From the NCBI GenBank assembly GCA_016714045.1, contig JADJNY010000015.1, positions 496,001 through 560,000 of the forward strand: a DNA stretch of 64,000 nt. Reading direction: 5' to 3'. Below are positions 30,420 through 40,235 of this stretch, piece by piece. Numbering within the stretch: the stretch's first letter is position 1; each line of letters starts with the position of its first letter. This DNA is from Planctomycetota bacterium. GTDB taxonomy: Bacteria > Planctomycetota > UBA1135 > GCA-002686595. The notes beneath the pieces were generated by a model. The model searched no databases. It worked only from the letters and a program-made list of their open reading frames with translations, and had not been told where the DNA came from. Position numbers and translations under genes: made by a program.

Positions 30420-30435
30420 GGCAAGCGTGGTGCCA
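30420..30435 (-). promoter_or_regulatory. Sigma-54 (-24/-12) promoter of the flagellar operon
   Basis: On the minus strand the sequence reads TGGCACCACGCTTGCC. It has the invariant GG and GC separated by exactly 10 bases and matches the consensus TGGCAC-N5-TTGC. The -12 GC is at 30422-30421, so transcription should start near 30409, right at the flgF start codon (30407). RpoN control of flagellar genes is common in many phyla. No enhancer-binding site was identified upstream. Confidence 0.65.
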
Positions 30436-30603
30436 CGAGTCGGAAGCGCGTTCCCGTGCTGGAAACGAGGGTCGATCGGTGTGCTGCCGAGGGACGGCGG
30501 AAGGGAGTTCCGGTTGGGCGTGGAACTCCTTTCCACTTCGCGTCGCTGCGTGCAGGGGTGCGATCGGCGTAGGGGAGCTCGCGCGACGAGTTCGGGCTCG
30601 TGG

Positions 30604-30690
30604 GCGCGGTTCGCCGCGCGGTTCGCAGCGCGGTTCGCCGCGCGGTTCGCAGCGCGGTTCGCCGCGCGGTTCGCAGCGCGGTTCGCAGCG
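30604..30690. repeat. 12-bp tandem repeat, about seven units
   Basis: Units alternate between GCGCGGTTCGCC and GCGCGGTTCGCA, giving a 24-bp double period. Both strands are open across it (RFAA- or NRAA-type peptides), but no gene is supported. It lies in the 561-bp gap between flgF and the cytochrome gene, together with the R2 hairpin repeat and the sigma-54 promoter. Confidence 0.85.
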
Positions 30691-30753
30691 CCGAGCGCCG
30701 CGCGGAGCGCCGTAGCGCGGGCGGTTGCTCGCAACCCGAGGGATGGGACTCGT

Positions 30754-30918
30754 GTCGGTCGGGACGCAATTGCCAGCTGAGGCGATGCAGGGGGAAGGGG
30801 CGCAACGGAACACAGCGGCTGCTCCGCATTCCGGACCCCGCGCAGACCCGGGCCGGAGGACCGGCCCGGGTCTGCGCGGGGTTCGATTGGCTCTCAGCAA
30901 CGAGCGTGGGGCACGGCG
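30754..30918 (-). repeat. Variable-arm hairpin repeat, copy R2
   Basis: The element is inverted relative to R1. The perfect inverted repeat has 22-bp arms at 30835-30856 and 30861-30882 around AGGA (TCCT on the minus strand). The flanks match R1: CGCAATTGCC, GATGCAGGGGGAAGGGGCGC, CTCCGCATTCCGGA on one side and CTCTCAGCAACGAGCGTGGG on the other. The arms share their outer part (CCCCGCGCA) with R4 but not their inner part. Confidence 0.85.
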
Positions 30919-30968
30919 AGCGGGTGCCCGCCGTGCAAGGTCTTCGGAGAGAAGATGCCCAGAGGGCG

Positions 30969-32372
30969 TCAGAGCGAGCGCAGGAACTCGACCAGGTCGT
31001 GCTGCGCGGCGGCGTCGAGCCCCAGCGAGAAGTGCTGGTCGTAGTGCTCGACCACCGCATCGAGCGTCGCGAAGCGCCCGTCGTGGTAGAAGCCGCCGCG
31101 TCCGTGCGTGAAGAGCGCGCGCAGCGGTGCCGTCCGGTAGCGCTGGTCCGGAGAGCGCGACGCCTGGAAGTCGTCGATGCCGATCTCCTCCGGCGTGTGC
31201 AGGTTCCATCCCGGCTCCGTGTAGAGCGGCGGGACGTGACACGTCGCACAACCCGCCGAACCGCGGAAGAGCTCGCCGCCGCGCTCGGCGGCCGCGGGGT
31301 CGTAGCTCCCCACCGTCGGCTTCGGAACCGGCAGCGCGAGCTGATAGAACTGGAGCGCCGCGAGCTTCGGCGTCACCAAGTCCTCACCGACAGGCGTGAT
31401 GTGTCCCGTGCGCGCGCTCGCCGCGAGCGGGAAGCGCTGAGCGTCGTCGAGGCGCGGGTCGAAGAACGTCCCCTGACCATGCATCTCGACGTTGGCGACG
31501 AACGCGTTCCAGTACGTCGACGAACCCCACCCCGTCCACGTCTGCAGGTTGACGCCGCCCTGTCCGAACGCGGGCGGGATCAGCGTGGCCGCCGAGCCTC
31601 CACCCGGTCGCTCGGTGTGGCCATCGAGCAGGAGCGCTGCATCGAACTTGCCCGGCCCCCACGTGCGGAGCACAGCGCGCACTCCTTCGTCGTCCACGCC
31701 GAGCCGGTTCGACATGGGCGCCAGGTTCGGCGAGAGCGCGATGATCGCGCCGACGTCCAGGTCGCGGTTGGGCCAGCCATCCAGACGCTTGCCCATGTTC
31801 GGCCGGAACGAGTCGTCGACGGTCGAATGGCAGAGCGCGCAGGTGATCCCGACGCTGGTCAGGTTTCCAGCTCGATCGAAGAAGCCTTTCACGCCTACGA
31901 CCGCGCCGCGGCGGAGGAACTCCACCGTCGTCGCGGGATCGGTGAAGTCGACGCGATCGCTCTCGATGTCGGAACGGATCTGATTGCCGAGGACCGTGCT
32001 GTCGAGTTTGAGCCCCAGGTCGAACGCGGTCCGCGGGCGGAGCCCCGCTCCGACACCACCGAGCGCCGCACCCGCGATGGCCTCGTCGAGGCGCAACACG
32101 TCGCCCCAGAAGGCCTCGTCTCCGAACGTGTCGAAGCGGAACGTATTGCGCCCTTCGTCGACGAGGAGCCGAGCGTTCTCCCGGGCCGCATCGGCGGGGG
32201 TCGCGGCGCTGTCGCTGCTTCCAAAGGCGCTCCCGCACGCGGTCGCGAGGATCGTCGTGGCGGCGAGGAGCGCGAGACGCGTCGCACCGAGCGCGGGCTT
32301 CGTGCGGAGCGCACCGAGGTCGGTCGATCGAAGCGCGGACGCCACGCGGGGCGCTCCGTGGAAAATGGCCAT
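30969..32372 (-). CDS. Di-heme cytochrome c lipoprotein, peroxidase-like family
   Basis: The product is 467 residues. The N-terminus is a lipoprotein signal ending ILATAC after an unusually long basic lead of about 30 residues. Two heme-binding sites are present, CALCH at about residue 182 and CATCH at about residue 385. The C-terminal region FTHGRGGFYHDGRFATLDAV resembles di-heme cytochrome c peroxidase/MauG-like proteins, in which that histidine-rich stretch contacts the second heme. It would act in the periplasm in electron transfer or peroxide reduction. The start is the ATG at 32372 behind GGAGA. Confidence 0.85.
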   Translation of the reverse strand: MAIFHGAPRVASALRSTDLGALRTKPALGATRLALLAATTILATACGSAFGSSDSAATPADAARENARLLVDEGRNTFRFDTFGDEAFWGDVLRLDEAIAGAALGGVGAGLRPRTAFDLGLKLDSTVLGNQIRSDIESDRVDFTDPATTVEFLRRGAVVGVKGFFDRAGNLTSVGITCALCHSTVDDSFRPNMGKRLDGWPNRDLDVGAIIALSPNLAPMSNRLGVDDEGVRAVLRTWGPGKFDAALLLDGHTERPGGGSAATLIPPAFGQGGVNLQTWTGWGSSTYWNAFVANVEMHGQGTFFDPRLDDAQRFPLAASARTGHITPVGEDLVTPKLAALQFYQLALPVPKPTVGSYDPAAAERGGELFRGSAGCATCHVPPLYTEPGWNLHTPEEIGIDDFQASRSPDQRYRTAPLRALFTHGRGGFYHDGRFATLDAVVEHYDQHFSLGLDAAAQHDLVEFLRSL

Positions 32373-32682
32373 GGGATTCTCTCCGTCTCGCGCGACGGCA
32401 ACGGCGCGCACTCCTCGAGACGAAGAGCCGTCGAGCCGAGTCGATGGCACCGCGGGTTCGGCGCGTGGTTCCACGCATGCCGGGCTCGCGAGCCGTCGTC
32501 GTCGTGCTCCGCGTCCCGCTCGGGAGGCAGAGCCTCCTGGACGAGCCGGGGCAGGCGTCCTTCGTCCGTTCGAGGCCCTCTTTGCGTCACGCGGGGTGCC
32601 GGACGCATCGGTAGCGCTCCGGATCCCCGCGCGGGGACCTGAGTAGTCCCCGGCCAGGGGTCGAGGCCGTGCGCGTTCGAGC
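32373..32682. other. Intergenic stretch with small hairpins only
   Basis: No gene is supported. Two short inverted repeats are visible: GGAGGCAGAGCCTCC near 32520 and the GATCCCCGCGCGGGGA region near 32622-32640. Either could act in termination or processing between the M14 gene, whose 3' end is next to it, and the cytochrome gene. Confidence 0.4.
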
Positions 32683-32752
32683 GAACGCGACTACGCGATC
32701 ACGGAGCGCGTGCGAGAGAACGCAACTACGCGATCACGGAGCGCGACCGCGC
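32683..32752. repeat. 35-bp direct duplication at the 3' end of the M14 gene
   Basis: Copies at 32683-32717 and 32718-32752 share ACTACGCGATCACGGAGCGC and most flanking bases. The second copy contains the last codons and TAG of the peptidase gene. The first therefore holds a spare copy of the same C-terminal codons and stop just downstream. Confidence 0.8.
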
Positions 32753-34228
32753 CACCAACCACTCGCTCCCCACGAGCGGCACCGCGAGCACGCCGCACGG
32801 CACGAAGCCGTCGTCGCTCTCCGGTTCGCACAGGTACACCGCGACGGCGCCGAGCGGTTGGTCCGTCTTCACGAAGGGCGTGCCCGCGCGGAAGCGGCGC
32901 ACCGCCTTCTTCCAGCTCACCGTGAGCAGCTGCTCGGCGCTCGCTTCGAGGATCTTGCGCGACGCCTCGTCGCCCACCTTCTCCACCATCGCGACCTCGA
33001 CGTCGAGCGTCTTGTCCTGGCGCAGGCGCTCGATCGCGAGGCCGTGGCGCTCGAGGTGCTGCGCCGTCTCCTCGGTCAAGAGGTAGCACGCGGGCCGGTC
33101 GACGACGACCGTGCCCGTGAAGCGCGCGACGTGCGGGATGTGCACGCTCGTCGGCGCGCCTTCGAGCGTGCGCGGCTCGCGCGTCAGCACCTCGATCGGG
33201 CCGTCCCACGCCTCGAGCTTCGCGCGCACCGCGATCTGCCGCGGCGGGACCTGCGACGACTCCACGACGGACAGGATCGGCCGCGCGTTGCGCACGACGT
33301 GCAAGAGCGTCTGCTTCACGAACTCGTACGTGATCGCGACGCGCTCCTCGAACGACTGGTACGAGTACGTCTCGAGCAGCAGGTCGAGCCGGTTCGTGAG
33401 CCCGCGGTAGTTGCTGCCGAAGCGCGGGTGGTGCGTGTACGTCGTCCACCCCTGTCCGGTGCCGCCCTCGTCCGTGACGAAGTTGCCGTACCAACCCGTG
33501 TCCTTGCCGCACGCCTTCTTCACCTCGGCGCGCACGTCGGGGAGCAACGTCGAGCGCACGTACTCGATCGGCTCGACGCGGCCGCTCGCCATCGTGTGCG
33601 GCACGTCGTACGTCAGCGCGAACCGGTGCACCGATCCGTTCGTCGCGTGGCAGTCGATCGTCAGGTGCGGTTTCCACGCGCGATAGACCTTCGACTGCAG
33701 GAGGCGCATCTCGAGCGCCTCGAGCTTCATGTAGTCGCGGTTCAGGTTGACGCCGCTCGCGTTCGTGCGCGTCCCCACGCCCTTCACAGGACCGATCTGG
33801 CCTTCGAGCTTCGACAGGTCGAGCGCGCGGTTCTTCGGATCGATGCGATCGTTGCCGTCGGGGTTGAAGAGCGGCACGACGAGCAGCGTCACGTGCTCGA
33901 GCAGGTCGTCCCGCCGCGCGTCGAGCAGGTCGCGCACGAGCATCAAGCTCGCTTCCTTGCCCTCGACCTCGCCCGCGTGGATGCCGTTGATCACGAGCAC
34001 GACGGGCTTGCCGCTGTTCACGGCCATGTCGGGCGCCTTCACGCCGCCCTTCGACAGGACGAGGAGCGGCAGGTCGCGGCCCTCCGGGCTCTTCCCGAAG
34101 CTCGTGACGAACAGACGCTTGTCCTTGCGCTTCTGGAGCTCGGCCACGAAGCGCTGAACGTCGGCGTGCAGGGAGGTTTCGGTGTAGCCGCTCGATTCGG
34201 CCTTGGTCAGCGGGGACTTCGTCGTCAT
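32726..34228 (-). CDS. M14-family zinc carboxypeptidase-like protein
   Basis: The product is 500 residues. Zinc ligands are in INGIHAGEVEGKEA (HxxE) and TIDCHATNGS. The substrate-binding region LFNPDGNDRIDP and the catalytic glutamate in LLLETYSYQSFEERV are present. About 160 residues of beta-rich C-terminal domain follow. There is no signal peptide, so it is either cytoplasmic or exported another way. The ATG at 34228 is preferred over a TTG five codons earlier. Its 3' end lies in a 35-bp direct repeat. Confidence 0.85.
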   Translation of the reverse strand: MTTKSPLTKAESSGYTETSLHADVQRFVAELQKRKDKRLFVTSFGKSPEGRDLPLLVLSKGGVKAPDMAVNSGKPVVLVINGIHAGEVEGKEASLMLVRDLLDARRDDLLEHVTLLVVPLFNPDGNDRIDPKNRALDLSKLEGQIGPVKGVGTRTNASGVNLNRDYMKLEALEMRLLQSKVYRAWKPHLTIDCHATNGSVHRFALTYDVPHTMASGRVEPIEYVRSTLLPDVRAEVKKACGKDTGWYGNFVTDEGGTGQGWTTYTHHPRFGSNYRGLTNRLDLLLETYSYQSFEERVAITYEFVKQTLLHVVRNARPILSVVESSQVPPRQIAVRAKLEAWDGPIEVLTREPRTLEGAPTSVHIPHVARFTGTVVVDRPACYLLTEETAQHLERHGLAIERLRQDKTLDVEVAMVEKVGDEASRKILEASAEQLLTVSWKKAVRRFRAGTPFVKTDQPLGAVAVYLCEPESDDGFVPCGVLAVPLVGSEWLVARSRSVIA

Positions 34229-34622
34229 GGGCGGGACGGACAACGCGAGAGGGACGCGCGAGAGCGCATGGCGAGAGCGGCGTCAAGCTACGGCTCCGTA
34301 GCGCGCTTGACCAGGGGTTCGAGCGCGCAGGGACGCGCCACGTCGTCATGGAGCGAGGTCGTGCGAGAACGCACGCGACGACGTTCCCTCCTGGGACTCG
34401 AGAGCAGCGGTCAAAGGCCGTGAAGAAGCGCGAGATAGCCAAGTGACGCGTCGGACCACGCCGGCACGAGGAGCGCGGATGACGCGTGTTCGCAGGGCAA
34501 GTCGCTGAAGAAGCGCGACGCGCTGACGGCGATGGGTTGGCGCGTCAGGCGGTGGTCCGGCGTTTCTTCACGGTCTCGTCGCGCGGGCTTGGGCTCGCAA
34601 CCCAAAGTGCGTGGGGACGAGC

Positions 34623-34786
34623 GTCGGTCGGTACGCCATTGCCGGATGGGGCGATCCAAGGGGAGGGGGCGCAGAGGGACACACGCGTATGATCCACCTC
34701 ACCGACCCCGCTCAGTTTCGGAACTGAGGACAGGTCCGAGTCTGCGCGGAGCTCCATCGGCGCTCGGCAACGAGCGAGCGGCACGG
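34623..34786 (-). repeat. Variable-arm hairpin repeat, copy R3 (degenerate)
   Basis: It has the same orientation as R2. The arms at 34705-34726 and 34731-34752 pair at about 16 of 22 positions around AGGA. The flanks GTCGGTCGGTACGCCATTGC and GGGGAGGGGGCGCAGAGGGA match the family, as does GCTCGGCAACGAGCG on the far side. It looks like an older, decaying copy. The remainder of the 600-bp gap 34229-34828 shows no gene. Confidence 0.75.
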
Positions 34787-34828
34787 TGGACCTGTGCGTG
34801 TGCCTCGAGCACTGTCCAGTGCAGCGGC

Positions 34829-35659
34829 TCAGCGCCCGAGCGCGGCGCAGAGGTGGGGCACGCTCTTCTCGAGCAACTTGCAGAAGCGCGTCGCGACGGA
34901 CTTGCCCGTCGCGACGACCTCCTCGTGCGAGAGCTTCTCGCCCGTGATGCCCGCCGCGAGGTTCGTGATGCAGCTGATCGCGGCGACCTTCATGCCGCAC
35001 GCGCGCGCCGTCATCGCTTCAGCGACCGTGCTCATGCCGACGGCGTCCGCGCCGGCCCAGCCGAGCACGCGGATTTCGGCCGGCGTCTCGTACACGGGGC
35101 CGAGGAGGCCGGCGTACACGCCGCTCTCGAGCGCGACCCGCGCCTCGCGCGCGCCCTTGTCCAACGCGGCGCCGAACTCGGCGTCGTACGGATTGCCCGC
35201 GGCGCGCTCGCGCGGCAGGAGCGGCGCGGCGCCTTGCAGGTTGATGTGGTCGGTGATGCGCATCAGCGTGCCGGGCTTCCACGCGGGGTTGATCCCTCCG
35301 GCGGCGTTCGTGAGCACGACGCCCTTCACGCCGATCGCCGCGAAGGCGCGGATCGCGCGCGTCACGTCGCGCTCGCTCCAGCCTTCGTAGAGGTGCACGC
35401 GGCCCTGTTGCACGACGAGCCGCTTGCCCGCGAGCTCGCCGACGACGAGCTGGCCCGCGTGACCCGGCACGGCGGAACGCGGCATGCCGTCGAGCTCGGC
35501 GTACGGGATCGCGCGCGCCTTCTCGAGCTTCTCCGCGAACACACCCAGGCCCGAGCCGAGCACGAACGCGAGCTCGACGTCGGCGACGCCGTGGTCGCGC
35601 AGCGAGCGCGCGAGGCGTTCGACCGGATCGACGGTCGTGGAGCTGTCGTTCTTCGCCAT
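34829..35659 (-). CDS. punA: Purine nucleoside phosphorylase
   Basis: The product is 276 residues of the trimeric PNP type. It splits inosine, guanosine and their deoxy forms into base and (deoxy)ribose-1-phosphate. Motifs are VLGSGLGVFAEKLE (phosphate site), VPGHAGQLVVGEL, GRVHLYEGWS, VVLTNAAGGINPAWKPGTLM and DAVGMSTVAEAMTAR (purine site). It lies about 100 bp downstream of the frameshifted nucleoside transporter and near pyrimidine phosphorylase. Confidence 0.95.
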   Translation of the reverse strand: MAKNDSSTTVDPVERLARSLRDHGVADVELAFVLGSGLGVFAEKLEKARAIPYAELDGMPRSAVPGHAGQLVVGELAGKRLVVQQGRVHLYEGWSERDVTRAIRAFAAIGVKGVVLTNAAGGINPAWKPGTLMRITDHINLQGAAPLLPRERAAGNPYDAEFGAALDKGAREARVALESGVYAGLLGPVYETPAEIRVLGWAGADAVGMSTVAEAMTARACGMKVAAISCITNLAAGITGEKLSHEEVVATGKSVATRFCKLLEKSVPHLCAALGR

Positions 35660-35759
35660 GGTGCTGCCTCGCGCACACTCTCCCGCCTCGCGGCGCGGGC
35701 GTCCAGCGCGAGGTGGTGATTCCGCGCGCGCCCGAGGTCCGGCTCGGGGCCGCCGACGC

Positions 35760-37038
35760 TCACGCTTCGAGGAACACCCCGGCGATCGTCGCCGTCATCC
35801 AGCACGCGAACGCGCCGCCGATCATCGCCTTGAGCGCGAGCTTCGACAGGTCCGCCTTGCGCTCGGGCGCGAGCGCCGAGATGCCGCCGATCTGGATGCC
35901 AATCGAGGCGAAGTTCGCGAAGCCGCAGAGCGCGTAGGCCGCCATCTTCGCCGAGCGCGCGCTCTCGAACACGATGGCGCCGCCGTTCGCGGGGTCATAC
36001 TCCTTCAGCTGCATGTACGCCATGAACTCGTTGGTCGAGACCATCCTGCCCAGGAGCGAGCCGAAGAGGCCGCAGTCGTGCGCGCCTTCGACCCCCATGA
36101 CCCACGCGACCGGCGCAAGCACCCACCCGAAGATGCGGTCGAGAGAGCTCCCCATCGATCACGCCGAGTCCGTGGAGCCAATCACCGAACGCGCCGATCG
36201 GCCAGTTGACGAGCGCGACCAGCGCCACGAACGCGATCAGCATCGCGATCACGTTCAGCCAGAGCTTCAGTCCGTCGCTCGTTCCGTTGGCGGCGGCCTC
36301 GATGACGTTCCCAGCGGTGCGGTCGATCCGCAACTCGACCTTCCCTGCTGTCTCGGACACCTCGGTCTCCGGGCGCATGATCTTCGCCATCGCGAACGAT
36401 GCCGGCGCGGACATAACCGAGGCCGTGATGAGGTGGGCTCCGTACTGCTCGCCGAGCACGTCCTTCGACATGTAGACGGCCATCACCGACCCTGCGATCG
36501 TCGCAAAGCCGCCCGTCATGAGCGCGTTGAGTTCGCTCATCGTCATCTTCGCGACGTACGGCTTGACCACGAGGGGCGCTTCGGTCTGCCCCACGAAGAT
36601 GTTCGCCGCGGCCGCCATCGACTCGCCGCCGGAGAGCCCCATCGTCTTGCTCATCACCTTCGCAACCACCCAGACGGCGACCTGCATCACGCCGAAGTGG
36701 TAGAGCACGGACATCAGCGCCGAGAAGAAGATGATCACGACCAGCCCGGTGCCCGCGAAGGCGAAGATGAACCCCGCCGCCCCGTCGCCGTCGGCGAGCG
36801 AGCCGAACACCATCCGCGCCCCCGGCTTCGTGAGCGAGACGAGCTTCGTGACGATGCCCGAGGCACCCGCGAAGAACTGCCTGCCGACCGCGGTGTCGAG
36901 GATCACCCACGCGATCGCGAGCTGGAGCACGACCCCGCCCGCGACGACGCGCCACTGGAAGCGCTTGCGATCGCTCGAAAGCACCCACGCCATCGCGATG
37001 AAGAAGACGATGCCGAGCAAGGCGCGCAGGTAGATCAA
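35760..37038 (-). pseudogene. nupC: Concentrative nucleoside transporter (CNT/NupC type), frameshifted in a G run
   Basis: The N-terminal piece starts at TTG 37038 (LIYLRALLGIVFF) behind GGAG. It shows the CNT core: GQTEAPLVVKPYVAKMTMSE and MTGGFATIAGSVMAVYMSKD. It stays in frame to GDWLHGLGVIDG. The G4 run at 36150-36153 then shifts the frame. With three Gs it continues as SSLDRIFGWVLAPVAWVMGV to the stop at 35760, including the conserved CGFANFASIGIQIGG. The repaired protein would be about 425 residues. It imports nucleosides with Na+ or H+ for the neighbouring phosphorylases. Confidence 0.88.
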
Positions 37039-37042
37039 GGGG

Positions 37043-37063
37043 GCTCCGGACGATGTCCGGAGC
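37043..37063 (-). promoter_or_regulatory. Perfect 9-bp hairpin over the transporter ribosome-binding site
   Basis: GCTCCGGAC and GTCCGGAGC are separated by GAT, immediately upstream of the TTG start at 37038. The GGAG that would serve as Shine-Dalgarno lies inside the 3' arm on the minus strand. Folding would hide the ribosome site, or the palindrome could be an operator. The remaining 37064-37247 shows nothing. Confidence 0.45.
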
Positions 37064-37247
37064 GAGATCTCACCGTGGGCTCGGAAAGATGCAAGTCCGC
37101 GGGTCGGGTAGACCGGCTTCCGGCGACCTCGGATCGGCCGTCGGCGTGCGACGGCGCGCGGGCCGAGCGGTCGGAAGGCTCGAACTCCGCGCGTTTCCCT
37201 GATGCGGATTCCTCCGCAAGCTGGAGCGCACCTCGCCCGGCCGCAGG

Positions 37248-37703
37248 TCAGTCCGCGATCGAATCCGTCGCCGGGTCGGAGCGGGTTCCGCGGTCCACGA
37301 TCCGACACGAGTTGGCGATCACGAAGCCGTACATTCCGTACGACGTCGAGAGGGCATAGCAGTGCAGGCCTCTCGATCGAATGTACGCAGGAAGCGTGGT
37401 CACATCCGATCCTGAGTACCGGGGGCAAGGGAACCCGTAGCTCAACGAACGAGCGAACAGATCGCTCCAGCTCGCAACGAACGGCTCGGGGTCGATCTCG
37501 CGCAAGTCGAAGACGATGTTGCCGTCGAGCACGTGCTCGAAGTGGTGACCGTCGACGCCTTCGAACACGACGTCGGCCAGGCGCGCGGAGCTCGCGTCCG
37601 ACGATCGCGCGTGCAGCACGAGCACGGCCTTGTCCCCCCAATACTCGTAGGCATGGATGATCCAGTCGTGCAGATGCGAATCGATCGCGTGGGTCATGGC
37701 CAT
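37248..37703 (-). CDS. Protein of unknown function (151 aa)
   Basis: The product is a soluble protein with SHLHDWIIHAYEYWGD, a central VVFEGVDGHHFEHVLDGNIV and a C-terminal SRGLHCYALSTSYGMYGFVI. No signal peptide or membrane helix is present. The beta-rich pattern resembles small uncharacterised proteins that occur scattered near mobile or immunity genes, but I cannot name a family. Base composition is less G+C-rich than the flanking transporter and phosphorylase genes. Starts at 37703 or 37697 are both possible. Confidence 0.7.
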   Translation of the reverse strand: MAMTHAIDSHLHDWIIHAYEYWGDKAVLVLHARSSDASSARLADVVFEGVDGHHFEHVLDGNIVFDLREIDPEPFVASWSDLFARSLSYGFPCPRYSGSDVTTLPAYIRSRGLHCYALSTSYGMYGFVIANSCRIVDRGTRSDPATDSIAD

Positions 37704-37778
37704 CGTCGTCGAGGGGAAGCTCCAGTTTGCGAGGATCGCGCTCCGAGCTCGGTTCGGAGGTTCGATCGCAGGCGTCGA

Positions 37779-39092
<1,314 letters not shown>

Positions 39093-39207
39093 GAGGATAA
39101 AGGAGCAGACGCGCGACGTCTCCCCTCCACGAGGAGAACGTGCGGGCCGCGGTGGCTCGCCCGTGTGCGACCTTCGATCGAGACCGAAGGCCGCGCTGCC
39201 CGCGCGC

Positions 39208-40125
39208 TCACCGAACGAGGAACGGCAAGTCCGCGCCCGAATTCGGCCGCAGGTCGATCAGCACGCCCAGGATCGGCGGGTTGCCTTGCGACTGCGCGCC
39301 CGGGCCCGTCGCGACGATGCCGTCGACCTCGAACCAGCCGGCCTCCATCGCGGTCTGGCCGACGACTTCGGCGGCGGTGTGGCCCGTGCTCTTCAAGAAG
39401 GAGTCGGCGAACAGGCCGGAGATCGCGAGCAATCGCTGGCGGCTCCAGCACGTGAACGTGCGCTGAGCCGAGAAGACCTGCTCGTTGTCGTTGAACACCA
39501 GGAAGCCGACCGTCGTCGTGACGCCCGCGGGCGCGAGCGGCTGGAAGAGCACGAGATCGCTCACGAACGTGTTCGTCGTCGCCGTCGAAGTCTGGCCGAA
39601 GAAGCGCGGCACGCAGATGCGATGGGGCGAGCGCTCGTACTCGACGCCGTCGAGGTCGGGCTTGAAGTCGTTGTCGGCGTCTGTGTTCTGGCCGTCGCTC
39701 GTCAGGCCGCGATACACGAACGGCGGGATCGAGTAGTCGGTCGCCTCCGCCGCGTCGACGCGCAGCGAGCTCCCCGCGAGCCAGTCGAAGTCGATCGCGC
39801 GGCCGGTCGTCGTGCTCTGCGCGTAGGCCCACACGTAGCCGCGCTGGCCGCTCGCCGCGAGCGCGCTCGTGAGCGCCGTGTACGTGTCGCGCGGCGTCAG
39901 CGTGACCGTGCGGTTCGACACGAGACAGTTCGACGCGTTGACCAGGTTCAAGTGCACGCGAATGGTCCGCGACGAGTCCGTGTTCGTGATCGTCAGGTAG
40001 GTGCGATGCCCCGTGCGGTTGTCGAACTCGGGGAAGACGAGCAGGCTGCCCGTCTCGGGCCCGCCGGCGCTGGCGAACTTGGCGAGGAGAGCGAGGGCGA
40101 AGGGGAGCACGAGGGAGAGGCGCAT
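39208..40125 (-). CDS. Secreted protein of unknown function
   Basis: The product is 305 residues with a signal peptide (LSLVLPFALALLAKFASA). The mature part is beta-rich. It contains LLVFPEFDNRTGHRTYLTIT and later DGVEYERSPHRICVPRFFG, with few cysteines. The layout looks like a bacterial surface or fimbria-associated beta-sandwich protein, but I recognise no family. It stands alone between deoA and the ABC permease. Confidence 0.7.
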   Translation of the reverse strand: MRLSLVLPFALALLAKFASAGGPETGSLLVFPEFDNRTGHRTYLTITNTDSSRTIRVHLNLVNASNCLVSNRTVTLTPRDTYTALTSALAASGQRGYVWAYAQSTTTGRAIDFDWLAGSSLRVDAAEATDYSIPPFVYRGLTSDGQNTDADNDFKPDLDGVEYERSPHRICVPRFFGQTSTATTNTFVSDLVLFQPLAPAGVTTTVGFLVFNDNEQVFSAQRTFTCWSRQRLLAISGLFADSFLKSTGHTAAEVVGQTAMEAGWFEVDGIVATGPGAQSQGNPPILGVLIDLRPNSGADLPFLVR

Positions 40126-40235
40126 GGTGAGGTTCCTTCCGCGGACGAGGACGTCCGCCGAACCTTCGTTTCTACCCGACGCGCGCGAATCCGGCGAGGC
40201 CGCCGCGTCCGGATGCGTCCCCTCGCGCGCTCTGC

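Noticed and set aside
30604..30690. Repeat protein gene of NRAA or RFAA units
   Set aside because: The frame is open on both strands only because the 12-bp unit has no stop. There is no start context or flanking domain.
34411..34659. Small minus-strand gene (82 codons) before purine nucleoside phosphorylase
   Set aside because: It overlaps the R3 repeat and has no domain or conserved start.
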